Shown: piece after piece, positions 51,728-60,415 of the stretch
How the letters are laid out: each line of letters begins with the position of its first letter
Numbering within the stretch: position 1 is the first letter of the stretch
Assembly: GCF_007859765.1 (NCBI RefSeq)
Contig: NZ_SIHJ01000001.1
Span: forward strand, 2,991,075-3,055,074
Source: Posidoniimonas corsicana
GTDB taxonomy: Bacteria > Planctomycetota > Planctomycetia > Pirellulales > Lacipirellulaceae
Reading direction: 5' to 3'
Length of the DNA stretch: 64,000 nucleotides
Program-made: the position numbers and the translations under genes
Notes under the pieces: model-generated
Told to the model about the DNA's origin: nothing
Seen by the model: only the letters and a program-made list of their open reading frames with translations
The model's database searches: none

Positions 51728-52638
51728 AAACCACCCCACCCACCGCGCCCGTGCTGATCCGACCGATGACCCCAGCCGACACGCACTCCGCCAGGCTGCT
51801 GTGGAACCGCTCGGCGGAGCACGACTTCCTCTCCGGCAGGCTCTTCGAGGAAAAAGTATCCGGCGAGCCAACTGGCGCCACGCTGCTTGCCGAGCACGAG
51901 GGCAGTGCGGTCGGTTTGGTGGTCACCGCGTCCGATCCTGCCGGCGAGCGTGGCTTCATCAAGCTGCAGGCCACGCTGCCGGAGTGGCGTGGACGCGGCG
52001 TCGGCTCGGAGCTGCTCGCCGCCGCCGAGGCGGCGCTCCGCCAGCAGGGCTACCGGACCGTGAGGATCGCCGAGTCGGCGCCCAACTACCTGACGCCCGG
52101 CGTCGACGTCCGGTACGAATCGGCCCTGCGGTTCTACAGCCAACGTGGCTACCAGGAAATCGGCCGCGCCCAGAACCTCTCGGTCGACCTCGAGCAGTTT
52201 GAGGCCGCCCGACCGAGTTCAACATGTGTGGTCCCCCTCGACTGGAAGGTGCGCCGCGCCACCGACGAGGACCTCGACTCGCTGTTCGCTCTGCTCGCCG
52301 CGCACTGGCCCAGCTGGCGCCCCGAGGTGTCGACCTCGCTGCGAACGAGCCCCGGGTCGGTCTTCGTGGCTTCCCACGACAACCGCGTGCTAGGCTTCGC
52401 CGCGTACGACGGCAACAATGTGGGCTCCGGCTGGTTCGGCCCGATGGGCATGTCCCCGGAGATGCGGGGGCAGGGCGTTGGGCAGGCGCTCCTGCTGCAG
52501 ACGCTGCACGACATGCGGACCATCGGCTACCGGCGGGCCATCATCCCGTGGGTCGGGCCGGTGGAGTTCTACGAACGGGCGGTCGGCGCTCGCGCCTCGC
52601 GTCAGTTCGTCCGACTCGAAAAACAACTCACAGACTGA
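51724..52638 (+). CDS. Tandem GNAT acetyltransferase coupled to AmpG and NagZ genes
   Basis: 304 residues. The TTG start overlaps the AmpG stop (TTGA), and the stop is 2 bp before the NagZ start. Two GNAT domains are present: domain 1 (about 9-150) has PEWRGRGVGSELLAAAEAAL and ALRFYSQRGYQEIG; domain 2 (about 168-300) has EMRGQGVGQALLLQTLHDM and GPVEFYERAVGARASRQF. Both keep a Q/RxxGxG-like pyrophosphate loop (RGRGVG and RGQGVG). The strict coupling suggests a substrate in the salvage route, for example an amino sugar or muropeptide amine. This is inference; no characterised member can be named. Confidence 0.9.
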   Translation: MKTTPPTAPVLIRPMTPADTHSARLLWNRSAEHDFLSGRLFEEKVSGEPTGATLLAEHEGSAVGLVVTASDPAGERGFIKLQATLPEWRGRGVGSELLAAAEAALRQQGYRTVRIAESAPNYLTPGVDVRYESALRFYSQRGYQEIGRAQNLSVDLEQFEAARPSSTCVVPLDWKVRRATDEDLDSLFALLAAHWPSWRPEVSTSLRTSPGSVFVASHDNRVLGFAAYDGNNVGSGWFGPMGMSPEMRGQGVGQALLLQTLHDMRTIGYRRAIIPWVGPVEFYERAVGARASRQFVRLEKQLTD

Positions 52639-52640
52639 CT

Positions 52641-54209
52641 ATGGAAACCGCCGTGGCGCCCACAACCGAGCAGCTCACGCTGGAAGAAAAACTCGCTCAG
52701 CTCATGTTCGTGCGGATGGGCTCCAACCTGCCGCCGATCGTGACCGCCTCGGACGACGAGCAACGCGTCGCCGAACTGCTGGAGCGCTGCCCGATCGGCG
52801 GGCTCCTGCTGTTCAACGGCGTGTGGCCCCACGTGCGCGACTCGCTCACCCGCCTGCAGGCCAAGTCGCGCGTCCCACTCCTCGTCTCGGCCGACCTCGA
52901 GCGCGGCGCCGGGCAGCAGGTCGGTGGGCTCACCGTGTTCCCGCACGCCCGCGCCTTCGCCCAACTCGGCGATCAGGCCGAATCCTCCCTCCGCGACGCA
53001 ATCTCCATCACCGCCCGCGAGGCGCTGCAGGCGGGCGTGCAGATCCTGTTCGCTCCGGTCGCGGACGCAAACACCAACCCGCAGAACCCGATCATCGCCA
53101 CCCGCGCGTACGGCGAGGACCCCGCCGAGGTCGCGCGGCTCGTGGCCGTTGTGGTCGAAGCCGCCGGCCAGGCGGGCGCGCTCGCCGCCGCCAAGCACTT
53201 CCCCGGCCACGGCGACACCAGCCAGGACTCGCACGACGGGCAGCCCTGCGTCGACCGCCCGGCCGACGAGCTGCACGCCTGCGAGCTGCCCCCCTTCCGG
53301 TCCGCCATCCAGTCGGGCGTCCCGCTGATTATGTCGGCCCATGTCAGCTACCCTGCTCTCGACCCAACCGGCGAGCCGGCCACGTTCTCCAAGCCGATCC
53401 TCACCGACCTGCTGCGCGGCGAGCTCGGGTTCACCGGCGCGGTCTGCTCCGACAGCCTGCTGATGGCCGGCGCGCGCGACCGCTACCAGTCCGAGGGCCA
53501 GATGGCCGCGGCGGCCTTGTTGGCGGGCGTCGACATGCTGTTGGACCTGGCGGACCCGGCCGCGGCGGTCGCGGAAATGGCGGAGCTGGTCCGTTCGGAA
53601 CAAATCCCCGAGGCCCGCGTCAACGAGGCGGTCGGCCGGGTGCTCAAGCTCAAAGCGAAGATCGCCAACCAGGCGCCGCACGCCGATCCGATCCCGGCAG
53701 AGCAGGTCCAAGAGCACAAGCGCACGGCCGCCGCGATCGCCAAGGCAGCGATCCGCGTGGTCTCACCGGCCGGCGGCGCCCCGCCTCGACTGGCGCCCGA
53801 CAAGCCGACCACCGTGGTGCTGATGAAGCCGTTCAACCTGCCCAGCGACCCCGCCCAACAACCACTGGCCGCGGCCATCCAGCAACGGATCCCCTCCGCC
53901 CAGTACTTCGAGTTCGGCCCCGACGTCGACGCCGACCTCCGCGACCAAGCGGTCGCCGCCGCCCAAAACGGCGGGCAGCTTCTCGTGGCGATCATCGCCA
54001 AGCCCGCGGCCTGGCACGCGTTCGGGATGACCGACCCGCAACGCCAACTGGCGGACGACCTGGCCCAACTCGACGGCGCCGTGATCGCGTCGCTCGGCGT
54101 GCCCACCATCCTGCAGGACTTCCCCGCCGCGGTCCCCAAGCTCTGCACCTACAGCGACGTGCCCGACTCCCAAACCGGCCTGGCCGACCTGCTCTGCCCG
54201 ACCGCCTAG
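52641..54209 (+). CDS. nagZ: Beta-N-acetylhexosaminidase NagZ-type, GH3, with C-terminal extension
   Basis: 522 residues without a signal peptide, so cytoplasmic. The GH3 barrel (about 12-345) shows LTLEEKLAQLMFVRMG, PLLVSADLERGAGQQVGGLT, the NagZ-defining His/Asp loop KHFPGHGDTSQDSH (about 184-197) and the nucleophile Asp in GFTGAVCSDSLLMAGA. The KHFPGHGDTxxDSH loop distinguishes it from the beta-glucosidase at 3836-6214. The enzyme removes GlcNAc from GlcNAc-anhMurNAc products. The extra C-terminal domain (about 365-522; TTVVLMKPFNLPSD) is like the second domain of long Gram-positive NagZ. It ends the DigH-AmpG-GNAT operon. Confidence 0.94.
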   Translation: METAVAPTTEQLTLEEKLAQLMFVRMGSNLPPIVTASDDEQRVAELLERCPIGGLLLFNGVWPHVRDSLTRLQAKSRVPLLVSADLERGAGQQVGGLTVFPHARAFAQLGDQAESSLRDAISITAREALQAGVQILFAPVADANTNPQNPIIATRAYGEDPAEVARLVAVVVEAAGQAGALAAAKHFPGHGDTSQDSHDGQPCVDRPADELHACELPPFRSAIQSGVPLIMSAHVSYPALDPTGEPATFSKPILTDLLRGELGFTGAVCSDSLLMAGARDRYQSEGQMAAAALLAGVDMLLDLADPAAAVAEMAELVRSEQIPEARVNEAVGRVLKLKAKIANQAPHADPIPAEQVQEHKRTAAAIAKAAIRVVSPAGGAPPRLAPDKPTTVVLMKPFNLPSDPAQQPLAAAIQQRIPSAQYFEFGPDVDADLRDQAVAAAQNGGQLLVAIIAKPAAWHAFGMTDPQRQLADDLAQLDGAVIASLGVPTILQDFPAAVPKLCTYSDVPDSQTGLADLLCPTA

Positions 54210-54261
54210 CCTCGCCCAAACGCCCCCCCGCCCAGCGACTAGCACCCGCTTCGTCCGATTC

Positions 54262-54689
54262 GTTTTGTCCAAGAACACGAGCGAAGGGGACAAAACCCCG
54301 GCCACACCTCCTCCCATCTGTCTCCGTAACTGTCAGCAGTTAAAAACGTTACGGATATCGCCCCTCAACATGCCCATAGGGTTTTGTCCGATCGCGTGCA
54401 CCTCCGGGGACCAAATCGGACAAAACCTGCTTCGCCGCACCCGCGTGTGAGAGTGTTCGGAGCTCCAGTCCGCCGGCCAGCGCCGAGTGAATTCGGGCTC
54501 TGAGAGTCGGCCCACCATCGAGTATCAGGGGTGTCCACAGAGCAACGAACCCCCGTAGCCCCGAACCGTGCCAACCGCGCAGCAGCCACCAAAGGCGCCG
54601 CCCGCTGTGGGCACGCCGCGCGCGACCGACCACCCCTCATTGGATCACGGCAGGTGGCCGGTTTCTACGCAAATCCAGGCAAGAACTAG
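54262..54689 (+). repeat. Dispersed GTTTTGTCC element, copy 2, with decayed coding remnant
   Basis: GTTTTGTCC (54262-54270) pairs with GGACAAAAC (54288-54296) across 17 nt. GTTTTGTCCGAT (54381-54392) pairs perfectly with ATCGGACAAAAC (54415-54426) across 22 nt. About 200 bp on, a remnant at 54633-54686 translates PLIGSRQVAGFYANPGKN followed by a stop. The order (motif cluster, then remnant) matches copy 1 read on its minus strand. Confidence 0.7.
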
Positions 54690-54708
54690 GGCATCGCCCC
54701 CCCTGTAA

Positions 54709-54728
54709 CACGGTGGTCCTCCACCGTG
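54709..54728. repeat. Short perfect hairpin
   Basis: CACGGTGG (54709-54716), loop TCCT, CCACCGTG (54721-54728). There is no adjacent gene end and no U run; its role is unknown and it may belong to the element copy just upstream. Confidence 0.5.
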
Positions 54729-55037
54729 GGCGCCGCGAGCCCGAGGGGAACGCGAACGGCGAGTAGGAGTTCCTAGCTAATCCTGCGCAGGACCTCGAAG
54801 CCGACGCGGGTTTGAGCTGCTAAACAATCGCGGAGGTGTGCTGCATGTACGCAGGCTTGATTGCACTTTCGGCGTCGCATTAGACTGGCCCCGAGCGGTG
54901 CCTATAGGGCGGCCTCAGGGCTATTGGCAAGTGGTCACCTCGGTGATGATGCGGTGGGGTCTCGCCTCGCGTTGACGTGGCATGCTCAGTGTCGCATTGG
55001 ACCGCGTACCAATCACCTCCGCGAGAGACAATTAGCG

Positions 55038-56252
55038 ATGGCCAAACTCATCTACCGCTCACGCATTATTTCGACTTCACTGAGCGCACTCGTATTGTTG
55101 ATCGCGGCGTCAGCCGATCTTGCCGCGCAAGCGATCGGACGAGACGAGTCAACGACAGACAAGGTCCGCCAACCCGCCATAGAAGATCGGATCCGGTTGC
55201 TAGAACAGCGGGTACAGCAGCTTGAGTCTCAATTGCGTCAGCAGGCAGGCAGCGCCAGTGGAGGATCGAGTCGACCGGGCCTAGGCTCGAATCCTGCGCC
55301 ACGTTTCTTCGACGCCAGTAAGAACTCTCGGTTCGATAGCGTACCAAAACTACCCGCCGCCGATTCAGTTACCTCGACACGATCGATCCGCGAACGCTTC
55401 GCCGGCGCATCGATCTATGTGTCGTTTGGTCCCGTGTCCAGACCGAGCAAGGTCGTCCAGGTCGATGCCGAAGGCGAAATACTTGGTTGTGTGACGACCC
55501 CCGGCTCAGCAATGGGCTTAGGTGTCGATGGCGACCGCTTGCTTTGCGTTCAGGCAAGTGCAAGGGTGGGGCAAGGCCAAGTACTCGCAATCGGCAAGGC
55601 CGGCGAGCTGAAGTCGGTGTTCAGCAATCCCACCCTGCTACCGGACACAATAGCGTTGTCGAGCAACCCACAGTGTGACTACTACCTTGTAGGCGATAAC
55701 GGCGCCGATCGCGTAGTTCAGATCTCAAAGTCGGGCAGCGACGAGCCGATTGTGCGCTTCCAGCAACAGAGGTCGCCGAGTTTCCAAGACATATCAATCG
55801 CCTCGTGCAGCGACGGTAGTTTGCTCTACTGGAGCAATGACGTTGAAGGAATATACCGTCTCGCCGCTGGTGAATCGGAATTGCCGGACCGCCCATTAGT
55901 CTATGCCGAGTCTCGATTCGGCAACGCGGTGGCGGCGTCCCCGGTGTCGGGCAAGTGGGTTGCGCTGCTGCAGAGTCGGCTCATCTTGTTCGACGGCGAG
56001 AAGCCAGCGTCAGTCATCGGGTATCCGGCCGGCGAGAGACTATTCCGTGGCCTCGCCAGTTTTGTCGGAGACAGCCTGCTAGCGGTGGCGTTTCAGTCCG
56101 GCAATGTGTGGGCGATCGATCTAGAGAGCGGCGATCCCCTCAAGCTATTCAACGTCCGTTCGGACCGAACGATTGGGTTGAGTGTAGGAGAACAACTAGA
56201 CTGGCCGGCGGCTGATAGCTCTCTCTCACAGGTGATTGTTGCCGCGCAATGA
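55038..56252 (+). CDS. Exported protein with coiled coil and propeller-like repeats, unknown
   Basis: 404 residues from ATG 55038 (upstream reading to 54861 lacks a sensible start). Signal peptide STSLSALVLLIAASADLAAQ. A coiled coil at about 45-72 (IEDRIRLLEQRVQQLESQLR) is followed by a Ser/Gly/Pro linker. From about 115 on, repeated beta-rich segments (ASIYVSFGPVSRPSKVVQVD, GEILGCVTTPGSAMGLGVD, YLVGDNGADRVVQISKSG, GSLLYWSNDVEGIYRLAAG, GNVWAIDLESGDPLKLFNVR) suggest a six-bladed propeller like NHL or SGL proteins. The codon usage is less GC-rich than its neighbours. I do not recognise the family. The flanking repeat element suggests accessory DNA. Confidence 0.72.
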   Translation: MAKLIYRSRIISTSLSALVLLIAASADLAAQAIGRDESTTDKVRQPAIEDRIRLLEQRVQQLESQLRQQAGSASGGSSRPGLGSNPAPRFFDASKNSRFDSVPKLPAADSVTSTRSIRERFAGASIYVSFGPVSRPSKVVQVDAEGEILGCVTTPGSAMGLGVDGDRLLCVQASARVGQGQVLAIGKAGELKSVFSNPTLLPDTIALSSNPQCDYYLVGDNGADRVVQISKSGSDEPIVRFQQQRSPSFQDISIASCSDGSLLYWSNDVEGIYRLAAGESELPDRPLVYAESRFGNAVAASPVSGKWVALLQSRLILFDGEKPASVIGYPAGERLFRGLASFVGDSLLAVAFQSGNVWAIDLESGDPLKLFNVRSDRTIGLSVGEQLDWPAADSSLSQVIVAAQ

Positions 56253-56516
56253 CTCGCGGTATCCCCGTCTGGCACTCGGCGTCCCGGCTAGCCGGGCGCC
56301 ATGCTCACACGCGAGAGCGGGTGAGCACTCTAGTTGTTGCATCCCCGTCAAGCACGCCGGCGCCGGCCGCGGCGATCTGACCGGATCTCTGAGCCGCACA
56401 CCTCGCGGCGGTCTTCGGGTAGATTGGGCGTGCGATTGCACCGCACGCTACGACCACCCCACCGAACTCCCACCGTTGGCGGGTCGGGCCCCCGGGCCCG
56501 CCCCAAGAAGTACGCC

Positions 56517-57755
56517 ATGTCGACCGACGAGCCGGCCCAGAAGCGGATTGCGTCCCTGGACCAGTTCCGGGGCTACACCGTCCTGGCCATGTTCCTGGTC
56601 AACTTCTTAGGCAGCTTCGAGGCGTGCCACTGGCTGCTTCGGCACCACAACGTGTTCTGCAGCTTCGCGGACACGATCATGCCGCAGTTCCTCTTCGCGG
56701 TCGGGTTCGCCTTCCGGCTCAGCTTCGAACGCCGGATCGAATCCCGCGGCGCGCCGGCCGCCTACGCCCGCATGGTCCGCCGCCTGCTCGGGCTCGTGCT
56801 GGTGAGCCTGGTCGTCTACTCCGCCGGCTCGAGGGCCGAGACCTGGGACCAGCTGTCCACGATGGGCGCCTGGGAGGCCGTGCGGGGGCCGCTGAAGAGC
56901 ACCTGGTTCCAAACGCTGACGCACATCGCCGTCACCTCACTCTGGGTCCTGCCGGTGGTCCGAGCGGGCGTCGGTTGGCGGATTGCGTTCCTGCTGGGTT
57001 CGGCGGCGATCCACGTCGTGGCGTCGCACGCGTTCTACTTCCACTGGGTCAACAACGGGGCCCCCAACGGCATTGACGGCGGGCCGCTCGGGTTCCTCAC
57101 GTGGGCCGTACCGATGATCGTCGGCACGCTCGCCTACGACGCTGTGGCCCAACCGGAGGGCCGCCGCCCGCTGGCGTCGATGCTGCTCTGGTCGGCCCTG
57201 CTGATGGCGGCGGGCTACGCGCTCTCCTGCGGGACGCGGTTCTACGACGCGCCGTCTGCCACGCAGCCCGCGGCGACGAAGCTGGCCAGCCAACCGGTCA
57301 TCCCCACACCCGCGCAGGTGGCGACCGCCCGCGAGAAGGTGGCGAGCGGACAAGTCCTGCAACTGCTGGCCGAGCCGCCCTTCGTGCCGCCGCCCCACCC
57401 GGACGGCGACATCGGCAAGAGCCACCAGCTGCGGGCGTGGAACTACTGGATGATGAGCCAGCGGTCAGGCACGCTCTCGTACCAGGTGTTCGCAGCCGGG
57501 TTCTCGTTGGCGGTGTTCCTGCTGTTCTACGTCGGCTGCGACCTGTACGGCTGGCGGATTGGCGTGCTCTCCACCTTTGGCGCCAACGCCCTGGCGGCCT
57601 ACGTCCTGCACATGATGGTCGACCACTCGGTCAAGTCGTTCATGCCGCGTGACGCCCCGGAGTGGTACATGTGGGGCGGGTGCGCCGTGTTTATCGGAGT
57701 CACGTACCTGCTGGTCCGCAGCCTGGAACTGCGGGGCATCTACCTGAAGCTGTAG
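56517..57755 (+). CDS. NagX-like heparan-alpha-glucosaminide N-acetyltransferase family membrane protein
   Basis: 412 residues from ATG 56517. N-terminal signature RIASLDQFRGYTVLAMFLVN and the His-containing SFADTIMPQFLFAVGFAFRLS are typical of the DUF5009/COG4299 branch related to HGSNAT. About nine to eleven transmembrane helices follow. A soluble loop at about 250-320 (SATQPAATKLASQPVIPTP) interrupts them. HGSNAT enzymes acetylate terminal glucosamine across a membrane; bacterial NagX sits with GlcNAc utilisation genes. Location near nagZ and murQ fits amino sugar metabolism, but the substrate is not established. Confidence 0.82.
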   Translation: MSTDEPAQKRIASLDQFRGYTVLAMFLVNFLGSFEACHWLLRHHNVFCSFADTIMPQFLFAVGFAFRLSFERRIESRGAPAAYARMVRRLLGLVLVSLVVYSAGSRAETWDQLSTMGAWEAVRGPLKSTWFQTLTHIAVTSLWVLPVVRAGVGWRIAFLLGSAAIHVVASHAFYFHWVNNGAPNGIDGGPLGFLTWAVPMIVGTLAYDAVAQPEGRRPLASMLLWSALLMAAGYALSCGTRFYDAPSATQPAATKLASQPVIPTPAQVATAREKVASGQVLQLLAEPPFVPPPHPDGDIGKSHQLRAWNYWMMSQRSGTLSYQVFAAGFSLAVFLLFYVGCDLYGWRIGVLSTFGANALAAYVLHMMVDHSVKSFMPRDAPEWYMWGGCAVFIGVTYLLVRSLELRGIYLKL

Positions 57756-57873
57756 CCCGACCTCCCCGACAGCGGAGGCTGAGCGATCTAGTGGCGTAAC
57801 CCTCGCCACCACAAACGTCCGAGGCGTTTACTCCACTCTCGAACGTCTGCCAGACCCCAGCACCAAAGACCGC

Positions 57874-60393
57874 CTACCGCGAGCGACCCAGGAGCCGGTC
57901 GACGGTGACGAACTCGTACCCTCGTTCGTGCAGCGCATCGATCAACCGGGGCAGCAGGGGCGGCGCCCGGTCTTGCCGGGCGCTGCCGAGGTGGAGCAGC
58001 AGCAGGTGCCCGTTCAGACCGTTCGGCTCGGACTGCTCGTGCGTCAGGATGCCCTGGACCAGCTCCACCGATGGGAGAAATGCTTTGTGGCCCTCGGGGG
58101 CGAAGTCACGATGCGAGCCGGAACCCGGCGTGAAGTTGAACAGGCGGCAACCGGCGGCTGTGGCCCACTCCGCGTGGCGGGCGTTGTGCCACTCGTAGGG
58201 CGGGATGAACCAGACCGGGTCGCCCGCCGCTCCGCCGAGGGCCCGCACCTCGTCAAGGTTCTTCCGCAGGTCCTGCAGGAAGTCCTGTTTAGTCACGAGG
58301 ATGCGTTCGCGGTCGTCCCAGGGCGCGTACAGCGGGTGGGCGTGGGAGTGCGGCCCGACGTAGTGGCCGCGGACGGCGGCGCGGCGGGTCCAATCGGCCA
58401 TGCCTGGCTGGGCGAGGAAGTCGCCGGTCAGGAAGAACGAGGCTTTCACCCGGCGGTCCGCGAGCGTGGCGAGGATCTCCTCCGCGCCGTCGGTGTGCTC
58501 GCCGCCGGTGAAGACCAGCGCGATCTTGGCCTCGGCCGCGCTGCCGCGCACCACCGCGCCGTGGCTGATCTCTAGCTCGCCAGCCGCGTCGCCCGAGTCG
58601 CTCGCGTACGCCCCGTAGTGCGCCATGAAGTAGATCGCGCCGGCGGTGCCGTCCATCGTCGGCTCGTTGGTCGCGTAGTCGCCGAAGTCGTCGTGGTAGA
58701 CGACATGATCGTTCTGGAAATCCTTGTACTCGTCGGCCTCGTTGAGCTGGACGCCGATGAGCCCGTCGAAGACCGAGCGGTAAACGGGGCCGTCGACCAG
58801 GCCACCGGGGACGTTCCTCCGGAACAGCTTCCAGACCCCGGTGTGAACGTCCAGCGGCGCGTCGCCATCGCGGGGGACGCCGGTAAACATGGTCGTCCCC
58901 CAGGGGTTGCGGCCCAGCAGCCAGTCGCGGTGCCGGGTCGCGTGCTCTCGGTAGCGGGAGTCGCCCGTCATGCGCTCGTACAGCAGCGCCTGGGTGATGA
59001 GCGCGGTCGTCAGGTTGTTGGAGCACCAGATGAACGGCACGCCGACGCCGTACACGTTGGTCTTCGCCCGCGCGACGGTCGCGTCCAGCCCGCTCCGGTA
59101 GTAGCCCGCCAGCTCTTCCTGGAACTCGGCGTCGACGTGCGGGAACAGGGCGAAGTGGCCGACGTTGACGAACGGGTAGTACTCGTAGTGGCCGGCTTGC
59201 TCGTGGTGCATCCAGCCGACATCGCCGGCGATCCGAGCGTAGCGCTTCGCCTGCTCTAGATTCGCAGGGTCGCCGGTCTCGCGGTAGAGCTCGGCGGCGC
59301 CCCACTCCATGTCGTCCGCCCACGTGGCCTCCGCGTACCGGTACGGGGCGCCATAGGAGTTCCCCTGCTGCGTGCCTTCGGCGGCGGCGCCCATCGCGTA
59401 CAGCTCGCGAGCGGCGACCAGGCACCGCTGGGCAAAGACCGGGTCGCCACGCTCCTTCCACACCCGGTGGCCCATCGCCATGGCCGCGGCGCACCGACCG
59501 GCCAGGTTGGCGACCCCGTCGGAGTCGCTCTTGTACTGCTTCAGCCCCTGGGGCCGGCCATCGGCGAAGTAGAGCACCCGGTAGCTGTTGGGTCCCCACC
59601 CGTAGTCGGACGTGTCCGCGTCGGGCGACTTCCAGCCGGAGTGGTCGCGGTCGTCGGCGACCTGGTGGTACAGCTGGTCCGGTTCCGGGTGGAGCTTGTG
59701 GATCCAGTCGAGGCCCCAGCGAGCCTCGTCGAGCACGTCGGGCAGTCCGTTCGGGCCCGGCTGCCCTAGACGGTCGACGTGGTCGGCGAACTTGGTCGGC
59801 TCCAGCTCGTACGCCAAAAGCATCCGAGCCGTCGCGTTGCTGGCGGTCAGCAGGTACTTGAGCTGGTCGCCGGCGTCGTGCCACCCGCCGCTGGCGTCGA
59901 CGAAGGTCCCGGCCGGCCTGGGCCCGTACGCGGTCCGGCCGTCCCGCTGGTGGCAGACCATGTCGAGCAGCGGGTTGTACCCACACCGCTGCTGCCGCAT
60001 GAAGCCGAGCAGGTCTTCGACGTGGCGCCCGAAGGCGTCGGGGCCGATGCGGAAGGGCCGCGACTCGGCCCCACCGGGCTCCAGTCGGATCGCGTAGCGG
60101 CCTTCGGCCCGCAGGTCGGTAAAGTCGAGCCGGTAGTGATGGGCGAAGCTGTTCCAGCTGGACTCGTTGGCGGGCCGGGCTTCACCGGCGTAGACGACCC
60201 GGCCGCTTCCGACCTCGACGACGTGGAACTGCGTGGCTAATTCCTCTTCGCTGAACGCGATCGCCGACTTCGGATCGGACGCCAGGTACCCTAGCTGATT
60301 CGTCCTGATGTGGACCGGCTGAGCGGCAAAGCCGGACGAGCAAACCACCAGCGCCGACGCAACAACCGCCAAGCCGCGTGCCATCGTTCGCAT
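57874..60393 (-). CDS. GH9 glycoside hydrolase fused to a divergent polysaccharide deacetylase-like domain
   Basis: 839 residues from ATG 60393 (GGAGG 5 nt upstream). Signal peptide GLAVVASALVVCSSGFAA. An Ig-like cellulase N domain (PVHIRTNQLGYLASDPKSA, about 25-110) precedes the GH9 toroid: FVDASGGWHDAGDQLKYL (DAGD about 172) and YATNEPTMDGTAGAIYFMAH (acid Glu about 576). The C-terminal domain (about 615-835) has a NodB-like fold: AKIALVFTGGEHTDGAEEIL, VKASFFLTGDFL and GPHSHAHPLY (about 683). The usual TFDDG is replaced by VFTGG, so the catalytic Asp pair is missing while the HxxxH-type metal site remains. It is 22 bp downstream of the beta-lactamase/DacA fusion. Confidence 0.88.
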   Translation of the reverse strand: MRTMARGLAVVASALVVCSSGFAAQPVHIRTNQLGYLASDPKSAIAFSEEELATQFHVVEVGSGRVVYAGEARPANESSWNSFAHHYRLDFTDLRAEGRYAIRLEPGGAESRPFRIGPDAFGRHVEDLLGFMRQQRCGYNPLLDMVCHQRDGRTAYGPRPAGTFVDASGGWHDAGDQLKYLLTASNATARMLLAYELEPTKFADHVDRLGQPGPNGLPDVLDEARWGLDWIHKLHPEPDQLYHQVADDRDHSGWKSPDADTSDYGWGPNSYRVLYFADGRPQGLKQYKSDSDGVANLAGRCAAAMAMGHRVWKERGDPVFAQRCLVAARELYAMGAAAEGTQQGNSYGAPYRYAEATWADDMEWGAAELYRETGDPANLEQAKRYARIAGDVGWMHHEQAGHYEYYPFVNVGHFALFPHVDAEFQEELAGYYRSGLDATVARAKTNVYGVGVPFIWCSNNLTTALITQALLYERMTGDSRYREHATRHRDWLLGRNPWGTTMFTGVPRDGDAPLDVHTGVWKLFRRNVPGGLVDGPVYRSVFDGLIGVQLNEADEYKDFQNDHVVYHDDFGDYATNEPTMDGTAGAIYFMAHYGAYASDSGDAAGELEISHGAVVRGSAAEAKIALVFTGGEHTDGAEEILATLADRRVKASFFLTGDFLAQPGMADWTRRAAVRGHYVGPHSHAHPLYAPWDDRERILVTKQDFLQDLRKNLDEVRALGGAAGDPVWFIPPYEWHNARHAEWATAAGCRLFNFTPGSGSHRDFAPEGHKAFLPSVELVQGILTHEQSEPNGLNGHLLLLHLGSARQDRAPPLLPRLIDALHERGYEFVTVDRLLGRSR

Positions 60394-60415
60394 AGGACCT
60401 CCGGGCGGCGTCCGC

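Larger units (their letters stand above)
54210..55037. other. Long intergenic region with repeat element copy 2
   Basis: 828 bp between nagZ and the unknown propeller-like gene. It holds element copy 2 (54262-54689) and a short hairpin (54709-54728). The base composition is lower in GC than the flanking operon. Between about 54730 and 55037 I see nothing recognisable, apart from the promoter that the next gene must need. Confidence 0.55.
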
